Assembly (NCBI GenBank): GCA_031283385.1
Contig: JAITBW010000071.1
Span: 1-8,079, forward strand
DNA: 8,079 nt
Source: Nitrososphaerota archaeon
GTDB lineage: Archaea > Thermoproteota > Bathyarchaeia > Bathyarchaeales > Bathycorpusculaceae
Reading direction: 5' to 3'
Positions within the stretch are counted from its first letter, which is position 1. Each line of letters starts with the position of its first letter. Both the position numbers and the translations under genes were made by a program. Shown here in pieces: positions 1 through 5,941 of this stretch. The notes below the pieces were generated by a model. That model did no database searches. It was given only the letters and a program-made list of their open reading frames with translations, and was not told the origin of the DNA.

Positions 1-114
1 CTCGTAAAGAGGGCAATTAAATCAGCAATAAACAGAGATGCAATGAGCGGCGATGGCATTGACTTTCTTATCATAACTAAGGAAGGCACAGTTGAAGAAT
101 CTATAAAGTTCTAA
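1..114 (+). CDS. psmB: Proteasome beta subunit, C-terminal fragment (5' end outside window)
   Basis: An open frame enters at base 1 and gives 37 residues ending in TAA. The peptide includes RDAMSGDGIDFLIITKEG near its end. This matches the C-terminal helix and last strand of archaeal 20S proteasome beta subunits, where an arginine/lysine-rich helix is followed by a D-A-x-[ST]-G-D-G-[IV] turn and a [VI]-I-T-K-E-G strand. Beta subunits form the inner catalytic rings of the 20S core, which degrades proteins in the cytoplasm. The catalytic N-terminal threonine lies upstream of the window, so activity cannot be judged, and a second, inactive beta paralogue is possible. The gene points toward the AMMECR1-family gene 76 bases downstream. 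Confidence 0.85.
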   Translation, partial: LVKRAIKSAINRDAMSGDGIDFLIITKEGTVEESIKF

Positions 115-116
115 AA

Positions 117-150
117 CTAACTTTTTTTAGTTAGATTTTAATTTTTATTT
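117..150 (+). terminator. Short hairpin plus T-rich tract after psmB
   Basis: CTAACT (117-122) and AGTTAG (129-134) are perfect inverted repeats around a six-T loop. They are followed by a T-rich stretch (136-154). Archaeal RNA polymerase terminates mainly at T-rich runs, so this is a plausible end for the proteasome transcript. The same T/A-rich stretch could also hold the box A of the next gene, so read-through into it is not excluded. Confidence 0.4.
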
Positions 151-177
151 TCTTGTTTAGGATAATGTTAGTTGTTA

Positions 178-183
178 GGGGAG
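178..183 (+). promoter_or_regulatory. Shine-Dalgarno site of the AMMECR1-family gene
   Basis: GGGGAG lies seven bases before the ATG at 191 and is complementary to most of the CCUCC at the archaeal 16S rRNA 3' end. It supports that ATG as the start and implies a leadered or read-through transcript, unlike the leaderless-looking genes elsewhere in the window. Confidence 0.5.
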
Positions 184-190
184 TTTTGGT

Positions 191-808
191 ATGTCGTTTG
201 AATTAACTGATGATGATGGAAAATTTTTAGTTAAACTTGCACGTGATACTGTTGAAACTTTTCTTAAAACAGGGTGTACATTAAAAGTATCTAAAGATGT
301 GCCGCAAAAGTTTTACAGAAAATGCGGCGTTTTTGTAACTATAAACGTGTTTGACAAAGGAGAAAAAGCGTTGCGTGGCTGCATAGGTTATCCTTATCCA
401 ACGAGTTCTCTTGTAGAGGCAGTTTGTGATTCAGCTATAAATGCTGCAACAAAAGATCCGCGTTTTCCGTCTATGACTTTTGATGAGTTAGATAAGTGTG
501 TGTTTGAAGTTAGTGTTTTAACACCGCCTGAGTTAATACAAGTTGGCAATCCAAAAGAGTATATCCGTTATATCAAAGTTGGAAGAGACGGTTTAATTGT
601 GGAAAAAGGGTATAATAGGGGGTTGCTTTTGCCGCAGGTGCCTGTTGAGTGGCAATGGGATGTGGAAGAGTTTCTTTGTCAGTGTTGTATGAAGGCGGGG
701 TTGTCACCTGATAGTTGGTTAGCTATGGGTACTAAAGTTTACAAGTTTGCGGCGATAATTTTTGAGGAGCAAGCGGTAAATGGTGAAGTTAAGCGTAAGT
801 TTGTCTGA
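191..808 (+). CDS. AMMECR1 domain protein (PH0010 family)
   Basis: The 205-residue protein is a full-length AMMECR1-domain protein, close to the usual size of about 200. The family hallmark LRGCIGYP is at residues 61-68. It is followed by the helix with NAATKDPRFP (84-93), the strand FEVSVLTPPE (105-114), and GLLLPQVPVEWQW (144-156) in the second half. Structures of the family show a compact two-subdomain fold with a conserved cleft around the LRGCIG segment. The biochemical function is unknown, although the family is conserved in archaea, some bacteria and eukaryotes. A CxCC cluster (residues 163-166) is a local curiosity. The start is supported by the GGGGAG at 178-183. The gene follows psmB in the same direction and ends four bases from the convergent glycosyltransferase gene. 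Family assignment is secure; the cellular role is not. Confidence 0.93.
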   Translation: MSFELTDDDGKFLVKLARDTVETFLKTGCTLKVSKDVPQKFYRKCGVFVTINVFDKGEKALRGCIGYPYPTSSLVEAVCDSAINAATKDPRFPSMTFDELDKCVFEVSVLTPPELIQVGNPKEYIRYIKVGRDGLIVEKGYNRGLLLPQVPVEWQWDVEEFLCQCCMKAGLSPDSWLAMGTKVYKFAAIIFEEQAVNGEVKRKFV

Positions 809-812
809 AGTG

Positions 813-1949
813 TTAATTTAGAATTTTTTCTATGATTTCAACTGTTCTGTTTAAGCCGTGTTGTTTGTTTGAGAACTGGTTGAGGTTTAGTATGTTTTTT
901 TTATAGTTTGTTTGTTCTTGTTCTATTTGTTGCATTGCCTTTATGAGTTCTTTTTGGTTTTTTATTTTAATTGAGCATCCTAGGTCTTGTAGTTTTGCTG
1001 CATTAGCGTTTTGTTCAGGTTGTGTTGGGAGGCATATGCTGGGTTTTGCGTATTTTATGGTTTCAAAGCATGTTATGTGTCCGCCGCTGAAAATGATGTA
1101 TTTTGCGTTTTTCATGGCTTCTTGTCGTTCAGTTGTGGAGAGCCAAGAGTATATTTCGCAGTTTCCAATTTTTGTTAGCTCTTTTTTTCCAGGTATGCCA
1201 AGGCTGATTATTGCTTTTTTGGAAGTTTTTTGTAGTATAGGTAGTAGTGTGTTTAGTATTTTTGAGCGTGTTCCTATAGGTCCGCTTATGGGTGCAAATA
1301 TGTGTTCATCTGAGCCTTGTGTTAGTGTTATATCTGTGAAGGATCCAACGTGTTCTGTTTTGTTTTCAATGGCTGTTCCGGTTATGTTGCCTACATTGTA
1401 ATCTGAAATTGTGTAAGGAGGTGGATTGTCGGGGATAATGATTTTTTTACATTGTTTAATGTATTTGGAGACTACGCTGTAGAGGTTGAGGTAGTGCATG
1501 AATTCATAATTGGGGCGTATTAAATTGGTAATGTAAATTGAGGGAATTTTCCATTTATGTGCAAGACGTAGGGAAACAATGTCGCCATCAGCTATTAGTA
1601 GGTCAGGTGTGATAGAGTGAATGTTTTTTCTTAAATCGTAGTATCTATGGATTATTTCTAGAGCATTAGAATTTTTCACTTCGAACTTGTGAGCATCGGC
1701 GTTAAATACTGGTAGAGGAAAGAGTATGTTAAGAAGGGATGCGGATACGTTAATTCCTGAAGCGTTCTCATACCATGCAATTGGTGTGCAGGGGTATACA
1801 TGTTTGAACTCTTTTTTAAGTACATAATACGCTTTGCCGCCTGAATAAAAGAAGGCTTCATGACCAGCTTGTTCCAATCTCTTACCTAACAGTATAATGC
1901 GTGAAACATGACCTAAACCTAACTCGGAGCAAGCAAACAGTAAACGCAT
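813..1949 (-). CDS. GT-B fold glycosyltransferase, MJ1255/GT28-like family
   Basis: The 378-residue protein has the layout of MurG/GT28-like glycosyltransferases of the archaeal MJ1255 type. The N-terminal Rossmann domain opens MRLLFACSELGLGHVSR, with the glycine loop GLGH at residues 11-14 where the acceptor site normally lies. A linker segment SGPIGTRSK (222-230) leads into the C-terminal nucleotide-sugar domain. That domain carries the donor-binding signature SGGHITCFE (288-296) and PTQPEQNANA (308-317). It would transfer a sugar from a nucleotide donor at the cytoplasmic membrane face; donor and acceptor cannot be read from sequence. No signal peptide or clear membrane helix is seen. The minus-strand start ATG at 1949 is preceded at three bases by GTGAT, which could pair with the 16S tail, and a TTAAAA box lies about 31 bases upstream. 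The gene is monocistronic, divergent from nadC and convergent with the AMMECR1 gene. No other cell-surface genes are nearby. Confidence 0.85.
   Translation of the reverse strand: MRLLFACSELGLGHVSRIILLGKRLEQAGHEAFFYSGGKAYYVLKKEFKHVYPCTPIAWYENASGINVSASLLNILFPLPVFNADAHKFEVKNSNALEIIHRYYDLRKNIHSITPDLLIADGDIVSLRLAHKWKIPSIYITNLIRPNYEFMHYLNLYSVVSKYIKQCKKIIIPDNPPPYTISDYNVGNITGTAIENKTEHVGSFTDITLTQGSDEHIFAPISGPIGTRSKILNTLLPILQKTSKKAIISLGIPGKKELTKIGNCEIYSWLSTTERQEAMKNAKYIIFSGGHITCFETIKYAKPSICLPTQPEQNANAAKLQDLGCSIKIKNQKELIKAMQQIEQEQTNYKKNILNLNQFSNKQHGLNRTVEIIEKILN
895..902 (+). terminator. T8 tract downstream of the AMMECR1 gene, inside the convergent gene
   Basis: There is almost no spacer (809-812) between the convergent AMMECR1 and glycosyltransferase genes. 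The plus strand has T6 at 824-829 and T8 at 895-902, both within the antisense of the glycosyltransferase's last codons. T runs are the main archaeal intrinsic termination signal, so AMMECR1 transcripts probably end here and overlap the opposing mRNA. This is inference from base composition only. Confidence 0.3.
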
Positions 1950-1977
1950 ATAATCACTATGGTGAAACGTTTTTGAC

Positions 1978-1983
1978 TTTTAA
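1978..1983 (-). promoter_or_regulatory. Candidate box A for the glycosyltransferase gene
   Basis: On the minus strand TTAAAA lies about 31 bases before the ATG at 1949, which would give a leader of only a few bases. The self-complementary TTTAAA at 2004-2009 is an alternative and could serve both directions. The evidence is weak. Confidence 0.3.
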
Positions 1984-2003
1984 GCACAAGATACAATAAA
2001 ACA

Positions 2004-2009
2004 TTTAAA
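2004..2009 (+). promoter_or_regulatory. Box A (TATA) of nadC, probably leaderless
   Basis: TTTAAA is centred 27 bases before the ATG at 2034, the usual archaeal spacing from box A to the transcription start, so the mRNA would begin at or next to the start codon. The 25 bases before the ATG contain no Shine-Dalgarno match, which agrees with a leaderless transcript. Confidence 0.5.
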
Positions 2010-2033
2010 CCTTGACAAAATAAAAATATAATT

Positions 2034-2906
2034 ATGTTCATGCCCAGAAAGCTTGTAGAAGAACAACTGGTGCACTTTTTAAGAGAGGACATTGGACAAG
2101 GGGATTCTACAACAACTGCAATTATACCCACAGACATTACTGTTACCGCTAAAGTAATCGCGAAAGAGACAGGAATAGCCGCGGGAATAAAAGAAGCAGC
2201 CATACTAGCGCAACTCATGGGCTTAAAAGTTAAAGTCAACATAATTGACGGTGAGGAAATAAAAAATAGACAAGTTTTAATGCATATTACAGGGGATGCG
2301 CAAACTATTCTAACAGTTGAACGCACTCTGCTCAACTTGTTGTCACGCATGTGCGGTATCGCAACAGCTACATATAAACTTGTCAAAAAATTAGAAGTCG
2401 TAGAGTCTCAAGCAAAAATTGCTGCAACACGAAAAACCGCTCCAGGCTTGTCTTATTTTGATAAAAGAGCAATTAGTATAGGCGGTGGGGATACGCACAG
2501 GCTGCATTTAGATGATATGGTTCTAATTAAAGATAATCACATAGCACTAATAGGTACCCCTGTAGATGCAGTAAAGCTAGCAAAAAAGAATATGTCGTTT
2601 AGTAAAAAGGTTGAAGTTGAAATAACAGATGTAAAAGATCTTCTTCAAGTAGCTAGAGCAGGAGCAGACATTATAATGTTAGATAATTTCACGCCAGAAG
2701 AAGCATATAAAGCAGCAGAAGCACTCAAAAATGCAAAATTATCACACAATATCTTACTAGAAGTTAGCGGCGGTATTAATGATGAGACACTTATAGAATA
2801 CGCTAAAGCGAAAGTGGACATTATAAGCATAGGGTCATTGACACATAGCACAAAAGCATTAGACATAAGCTTAGAAATAACCAAAAAACAGACACCACCA
2901 CAATAA
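2034..2906 (+). CDS. nadC: Nicotinate-nucleotide pyrophosphorylase (quinolinate phosphoribosyltransferase)
   Basis: NadC decarboxylates quinolinate and joins it to PRPP to give nicotinate mononucleotide, CO2 and pyrophosphate, the entry of the de novo pathway into NAD. At 290 residues it is of normal length. Family motifs are all present: REDIGQGDST (17-26), ERTLLNLLSRMCGIAT (96-111), TRKTAPG (132-138), the GGGDTHR loop (150-156), LIKDNHI (164-170), VEVEI (193-197), MLDNF (215-219), EVSGGI (243-248) and ISIGSLTHS (264-272). These supply the basic residues R133, K134, H155, R156 and K166 and the acidic residues E196 and D217 of the active site. A second ATG at 2040 is an alternative start; 2034 fits the box A spacing better. 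The quinolinate-making genes (nadA and nadB or aspartate dehydrogenase) are not in the window, so nadC stands alone here. Confidence 0.95.
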   Translation: MFMPRKLVEEQLVHFLREDIGQGDSTTTAIIPTDITVTAKVIAKETGIAAGIKEAAILAQLMGLKVKVNIIDGEEIKNRQVLMHITGDAQTILTVERTLLNLLSRMCGIATATYKLVKKLEVVESQAKIAATRKTAPGLSYFDKRAISIGGGDTHRLHLDDMVLIKDNHIALIGTPVDAVKLAKKNMSFSKKVEVEITDVKDLLQVARAGADIIMLDNFTPEEAYKAAEALKNAKLSHNILLEVSGGINDETLIEYAKAKVDIISIGSLTHSTKALDISLEITKKQTPPQ

Positions 2907-3083
2907 AATACGCCACATAGCATCAGAGCATTCACAACATATAAACTCAACAAAGACAGAACAGTTTTCGCAAATCAAAAATAGATAACACTAACATCGT
3001 CACATATTTTCTATTGTATAGGACTGCAGCATCAAGTATGCCCATTACAAGTTGAAACAAAAATTTGACCGTGAAAACTAGTG

Positions 3084-3629
3084 TTATAGCAGTATCAATA
3101 AAGCTTCTACAGCAGCACCTATCACAAGTAAACCTGCAGCTATACCAATAAGCAGTATAGTACGTTTTAGTTCTCTCCAGCGACCTTGAAGTAATCGTCG
3201 AAATAGCCAAACACTCTCAGTCATACCCATAGAGTATGCGAGAAATTCAATCCAAAATACAGGTCCAATAATAAGTGAGAGAAACATAAGACCTGATGGT
3301 ACCCCTTGCACTATAGAAAGCGCACTTATTGCTACACCTGTAGAGAATAATGAAAACGCACCAAACGCGACACCAACTACGGGTATAAACATGAGTAGAC
3401 AAAGTCGAAAATTGTTAACAAAAATTGCAACAAATAAAGAAGGAAAAGTGTCATTTTCAATCAACGTTTGCCCAATTTGATCAGAGAGAAAATTTGCCGT
3501 TTCAGTATCTAAAGGCATTAAAGTTCCTGCAAAAGTTATCACAATAGACAATACAAGAACAAAAATATAGGAATAAATCCTTTTACGCTTAGACGACGCG
3601 CTCTTCCAAAACGACAAAACAGTACTCAA
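3084..3629 (-). CDS. SpoIIM-family (DUF95) integral membrane protein
   Basis: The 181-residue protein has a basic N-terminal tail (SSKRKR, 12-17) and about five hydrophobic segments: roughly residues 20-40, 64-95, 96-110, 114-136 and 157-181. The FVNNFRLCLLMFIPVVG stretch (70-86), with its paired asparagines, and the terminal GAAVEALL (171-178) match the stage II sporulation protein M family, which is common in non-sporulating archaea and has no established function there. The start must be TTG at 3629 or a later codon: an in-frame TAA lies two codons upstream and no ATG occurs before residue 38. GTGAT eight bases upstream could act as a ribosome site, and a TATA-like box sits 27 bases upstream. 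The gene converges on nadC and is separated from rlmE by 172 bases, so it probably has its own transcript. Confidence 0.8.
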   Translation of the reverse strand: MSTVLSFWKSASSKRKRIYSYIFVLVLSIVITFAGTLMPLDTETANFLSDQIGQTLIENDTFPSLFVAIFVNNFRLCLLMFIPVVGVAFGAFSLFSTGVAISALSIVQGVPSGLMFLSLIIGPVFWIEFLAYSMGMTESVWLFRRLLQGRWRELKRTILLIGIAAGLLVIGAAVEALLILL

Positions 3630-3652
3630 GATTTAATATCACAAAGGTATAG

Positions 3653-3660
3653 AAATAAAG
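3653..3660 (-). promoter_or_regulatory. Candidate box A of the SpoIIM-family gene
   Basis: On the minus strand CTTTATTT is centred about 27 bases before the TTG at 3629, the expected archaeal promoter geometry for a leaderless or near-leaderless message. AT-rich surroundings make chance matches likely. Confidence 0.35.
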
Positions 3661-3761
3661 CTCATAAATTAAATGTTTTGCCAATTTAATCACCATACTC
3701 CTATAGCGACAAACAAACAGGGTGCAACTAATTTAAGACAACACCATTAAAAACGCAACAA

Positions 3762-3773
3762 CTTTACGTAAAG
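3762..3773. repeat. Perfect 12-base palindrome CTTTACGTAAAG
   Basis: CTTTACGTAAAG reads the same on both strands. It lies 29 bases past the rlmE stop and about 130 bases upstream of the SpoIIM-family start. It may be an operator for a dimeric regulator or simply part of the rlmE terminator region; the sequence alone does not decide. Confidence 0.5.
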
Positions 3774-3801
3774 CAATAAAAAAATAAGCAATAAAAAGAA
3801 A
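3771..3801 (-). terminator. Repeated T-rich terminator of the tfeB-rlmE transcript
   Basis: Read on the minus strand, directly after the rlmE stop, TTTTTATTGCTT occurs twice 15 bases apart (plus-strand copies of AAGCAATAAAAA at 3771-3782 and 3786-3797), giving T5 and T7 runs. Consecutive T runs are strong intrinsic terminators for archaeal RNA polymerase. Confidence 0.5.
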
Positions 3802-4419
3802 TTATTCAAGGGCAGTTTTTAGACCTAAAGCTAAGAGATACATTTCAGAGCTTTTTGCTCTACTAGCATCTGGCTTAACAAATTTAACTTCGCTAAAATG
3901 TCCTTTAACAGTTTGAACAAACTCATCCATCAAATCACCTTGGAAAAGTTTCACAAAAAAGTTACCATTACAACGTAAAATTTGCAACGCAACATCTAAC
4001 GCCTTAGAGGCTAAATCAATTTGCAAAGCATGATCAACTTCCCAAACACCAGTAATATTTGGTGCAGCATCAGAAATCACAGCATCAGCTCTACGCGGCA
4101 AAAACGACAAAATCTGCGCTGCAATATCAGAATCAGTTAAATCACCTATAATAGTCCGCACATAAGCCTGAGGAAAAGGCTCAATCGGCTTAAGATCAAC
4201 ACCTAAAATAAAACCATGCCTACCAACCATTTTCCGTGCCGCTTGAACCCAACCTCCCGGCGCAGCACCCAAGTCTACAACAACACTATGCAACTTAATA
4301 AAACCATACTTTTCATTAACTTGAACCAACTTGTATGTTGCACGACTACGATAGTTTTCAGCCTTAGCCTTCTTGTAGTAATGCTCGTTCTTTCTTTCAC
4401 GTATCCAAGCCTTGGGCAA
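3802..4419 (-). CDS. rlmE: 23S rRNA (uridine-2'-O-)-methyltransferase, RlmE/FtsJ family
   Basis: This S-adenosylmethionine-dependent enzyme methylates the 2'-OH of a uridine in the peptidyl-transferase region of the large rRNA. From the TTG start the protein is 205 residues, matching the family (E. coli 209). It opens MPKAWIRERK and continues through YRSRATYKL, the SAM loop VVDLGAAPGGW, SDAAPNITG, FFVKLFQG and SSEMYLLA. These provide the catalytic K-D-K-E tetrad at K30, D117, K157 and E192. I prefer TTG at 4419 because GAGG sits nine bases upstream and the product then begins like other archaeal RlmE proteins. ATG codons at 4428, 4449 and 4467 are in frame but lack a usable ribosome site and lengthen the overlap with the upstream gene. 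The 5' end overlaps the tfeB-like gene by 23 bases, implying coupled translation. A T-rich terminator follows. Confidence 0.92.
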   Translation of the reverse strand: MPKAWIRERKNEHYYKKAKAENYRSRATYKLVQVNEKYGFIKLHSVVVDLGAAPGGWVQAARKMVGRHGFILGVDLKPIEPFPQAYVRTIIGDLTDSDIAAQILSFLPRRADAVISDAAPNITGVWEVDHALQIDLASKALDVALQILRCNGNFFVKLFQGDLMDEFVQTVKGHFSEVKFVKPDASRAKSSEMYLLALGLKTALE

Positions 4420-4828
4420 GGGAATCATCCTCTGGTATACTTGTCTCATTTGAAAGTTCAAGTCCATTTTGTGCCTGCTGATTACCTAAACCTAATATCC
4501 AGTCAGTTAACCTTTGACAGTTTTTAGGAGAAACAGTAGTTGTTGGATCACATTTTGCATTATCTGGACATAACAAACAGGGACAATCAACTATCGTTGC
4601 AATAGACGTCGGCAACCTCTTTGGGTAGAGCCTATATGTCCAACGACCATCTTGTAATTCCTTTTCCCTGCGTATGAGACCTTTCTCTTCTAGTTTAATT
4701 GAAATACGGGAGCCTTCACGGCTGCTTGCGCCTAGCTCACGCCATAAGTCTGATTGAAGTACACCTTGATAACCCGTGTTTATCACATAATGTAGTGCTT
4801 TTTGTTCAAGATCATTGCGTTTAGGCAT
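4397..4828 (-). CDS. tfeB: TFE-beta / RPC34-like winged-helix protein with Fe-S cysteine cluster
   Basis: The 143-residue protein has a winged-helix domain at about residues 5-68 (LWRELGASSREGSR recognition region, then the wing GRWTYRLYPKR). A cysteine cluster follows at C84-x2-C87-x5-C93-x10-C104, with an extra C82, then SPKNCQRLTDWI (100-111). From memory of the family, the C-terminal cubane domain of eukaryotic RNA polymerase III subunit RPC39/RPC34 has the same cysteine spacing and an SPSNC-x3-TEWL tail, and archaeal TFE-beta keeps one winged helix plus this 4Fe-4S domain. TFE-beta pairs with TFE-alpha to help open promoter DNA. The last 30 residues are a low-complexity acidic tail whose codons overlap the start of rlmE. 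No Shine-Dalgarno site precedes ATG 4828, while a TATA-like box lies 27 bases upstream, so the message is probably leaderless. The alternative is an Fe-S winged-helix regulator of another family. Confidence 0.7.
   Translation of the reverse strand: MPKRNDLEQKALHYVINTGYQGVLQSDLWRELGASSREGSRISIKLEEKGLIRREKELQDGRWTYRLYPKRLPTSIATIVDCPCLLCPDNAKCDPTTTVSPKNCQRLTDWILGLGNQQAQNGLELSNETSIPEDDSLAQGLDT
4429..4432 (-). promoter_or_regulatory. Shine-Dalgarno site that decides the rlmE start
   Basis: GAGG on the minus strand ends nine bases before TTG 4419 but directly abuts the ATG at 4428, which it therefore could not serve. It lies inside the coding region of the upstream tfeB-like gene. Confidence 0.4.
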
Positions 4829-4851
4829 GAAATATCAGTTCCAACTAATGT

Positions 4852-4857
4852 AATAAA
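4852..4857 (-). promoter_or_regulatory. Box A of the tfeB-rlmE operon, probably leaderless
   Basis: TTTATT on the minus strand is centred about 27 bases before ATG 4828, and there is no ribosome-binding site in between. It lies back to back with the kae1 promoter, the two boxes being 14 bases apart, so the two operons share a compact divergent promoter region (4829-4906). Confidence 0.5.
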
Positions 4858-4871
4858 CTGCTTGTTTCAGA

Positions 4872-4879
4872 TAAAAATA
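4872..4879 (+). promoter_or_regulatory. Box A of the kae1-bud32-HAM1 operon
   Basis: TAAAAATA is centred about 31 bases before the ATG at 4907, predicting a transcription start within a few bases of that codon. No Shine-Dalgarno motif precedes the ATG. This supports 4907 rather than the later ATG 4943 as the kae1 start. Confidence 0.45.
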
Positions 4880-4906
4880 TGTATCTCTCTGTTAACCTTG
4901 ATTAAC

Positions 4907-5941
4907 ATGGTTAACACGCAAAAAACGTTACTAACAGATGACATGTACTGTTTAGGTATAGAATCTACAGCAGACGATTTCGGTGTAGGGATAGCTAGAT
5001 CTAACGGTGAAATTCTTGCAAATGCTATAGAAAGTTACGTGCCATTAGAAGGTGGGATTCATCCAAGAGAAGCAGCACGGCATCATGCTGAAGTTGCAAA
5101 TAAAACGTTTTTGCAAGCATTAACTATTGCAAAAATAAAACCTAAAGACATTACAGCTATTGCGTTTTCTATGGGGCCCGGTTTAGGTCCTTGTCTGCGT
5201 ACGGGAGCAACTGTAGCTCGCACTTTAGCGGCATATTTACAAATTCCATTAATTGGCGTAAATCATTCTATTGCGCATATTGAAATTGGAAAACTAGAAA
5301 CCGGCGTAACGGATCCTGTTACTCTTTATGCTTCAGGCGGTAACACTATGGTTACTGCGTTTGAGTCTAAGCGGTATAGGGTTTTTGGTGAAACATTAGA
5401 TATTGCGTTGGGTAACTGTCTTGACGTTTTTGGGAGGCAAGTAGGCTTAAAGAGCCAGAAAGGTTTACCTCTTGGAGCTGCAATTGAGCAGCTTGCTCTT
5501 AGAGGTAAAGCACTTATCAAGTTGCCGTATGTTGTGAAGGGTATGGATTTATCGTTAAGTGGGCTTTTAACGTCGGCGGTTACGCAGTTTCAAAGGGGTA
5601 AGTATAGTCTTGAGGATGTATGTTATAGTTTGCAGGAGCATGCTTTTTCTATGGTTACGGAAGTTACTGAGCGTGCGTTAGCGCATACCGAGAAGAGTGA
5701 AATGTTGTTGACGGGTGGTGTAGCGGCTAATAAGCGTTTGCAAGTAATGCTTAACGCTGTAGCAGAGGAGCATGGTGCAAAGTTTAATGTTGTGCCTAAA
5801 AAGTTTGCTACAGACAACGGGGCTATGATAGCCTGGACAGGTATTTTAGCATACAGGCATGGCATAGTTACACCTATAGATGAGAGCTATGTAAAACTAC
5901 GCTGGCGTGTAGACAGAGCGGATGTACCATGGATAAATTAG
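4907..5941 (+). CDS. kae1: tRNA N6-threonylcarbamoyladenosine synthase, KEOPS subunit Kae1
   Basis: Kae1 transfers the threonylcarbamoyl group from threonylcarbamoyl-AMP to A37 of ANN-decoding tRNAs, giving t6A, within the KEOPS complex. The 344-residue ASKHA-fold protein shows CLGIESTADDFGVGI (15-29), EGGIHPREAARHH (48-60), the SMGPGLGPCLRTG loop (88-100), and NHSIAHIEIG (119-128) with metal ligands H120 and H124. ASGGNT (142-147), LLTGGVAAN (267-275) and FATDNGAMIAW (300-310), with metal ligand D303, follow. An in-frame ATG at 4943 would begin MYCLGIES, exactly where most homologues start. I keep 4907 because the promoter box fits a leaderless start there. A longer open frame extends upstream to 4802, but it crosses the promoter and is not credible. 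The stop overlaps the start of bud32 by 13 bases. Confidence 0.95.
   Translation: MVNTQKTLLTDDMYCLGIESTADDFGVGIARSNGEILANAIESYVPLEGGIHPREAARHHAEVANKTFLQALTIAKIKPKDITAIAFSMGPGLGPCLRTGATVARTLAAYLQIPLIGVNHSIAHIEIGKLETGVTDPVTLYASGGNTMVTAFESKRYRVFGETLDIALGNCLDVFGRQVGLKSQKGLPLGAAIEQLALRGKALIKLPYVVKGMDLSLSGLLTSAVTQFQRGKYSLEDVCYSLQEHAFSMVTEVTERALAHTEKSEMLLTGGVAANKRLQVMLNAVAEEHGAKFNVVPKKFATDNGAMIAWTGILAYRHGIVTPIDESYVKLRWRVDRADVPWIN

Noticed and set aside
943..1401. 152-codon plus-strand open frame within the glycosyltransferase gene
   Set aside because: It is antisense to a gene with clear family motifs; its cysteine-, serine- and phenylalanine-rich product shows no recognisable domain and there is no promoter or ribosome site.
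1919..2386. 155-codon minus-strand open frame opposite nadC and the glycosyltransferase start
   Set aside because: It is a shadow of nadC, whose catalytic motifs are intact in the sense frame, and its product matches nothing recognisable.
2947..3210. 87-codon minus-strand open frame across the nadC-SpoIIM spacer
   Set aside because: It overlaps the real SpoIIM-family frame for nearly half its length, has low-complexity cysteine/arginine content and no start signals.
4802..4906. In-frame N-terminal extension of Kae1 by 35 residues from ATG 4802
   Set aside because: It runs across the divergent promoter region and antisense to the start of the tfeB-like gene, and homologous Kae1 proteins start near residue 48 of that longer frame.
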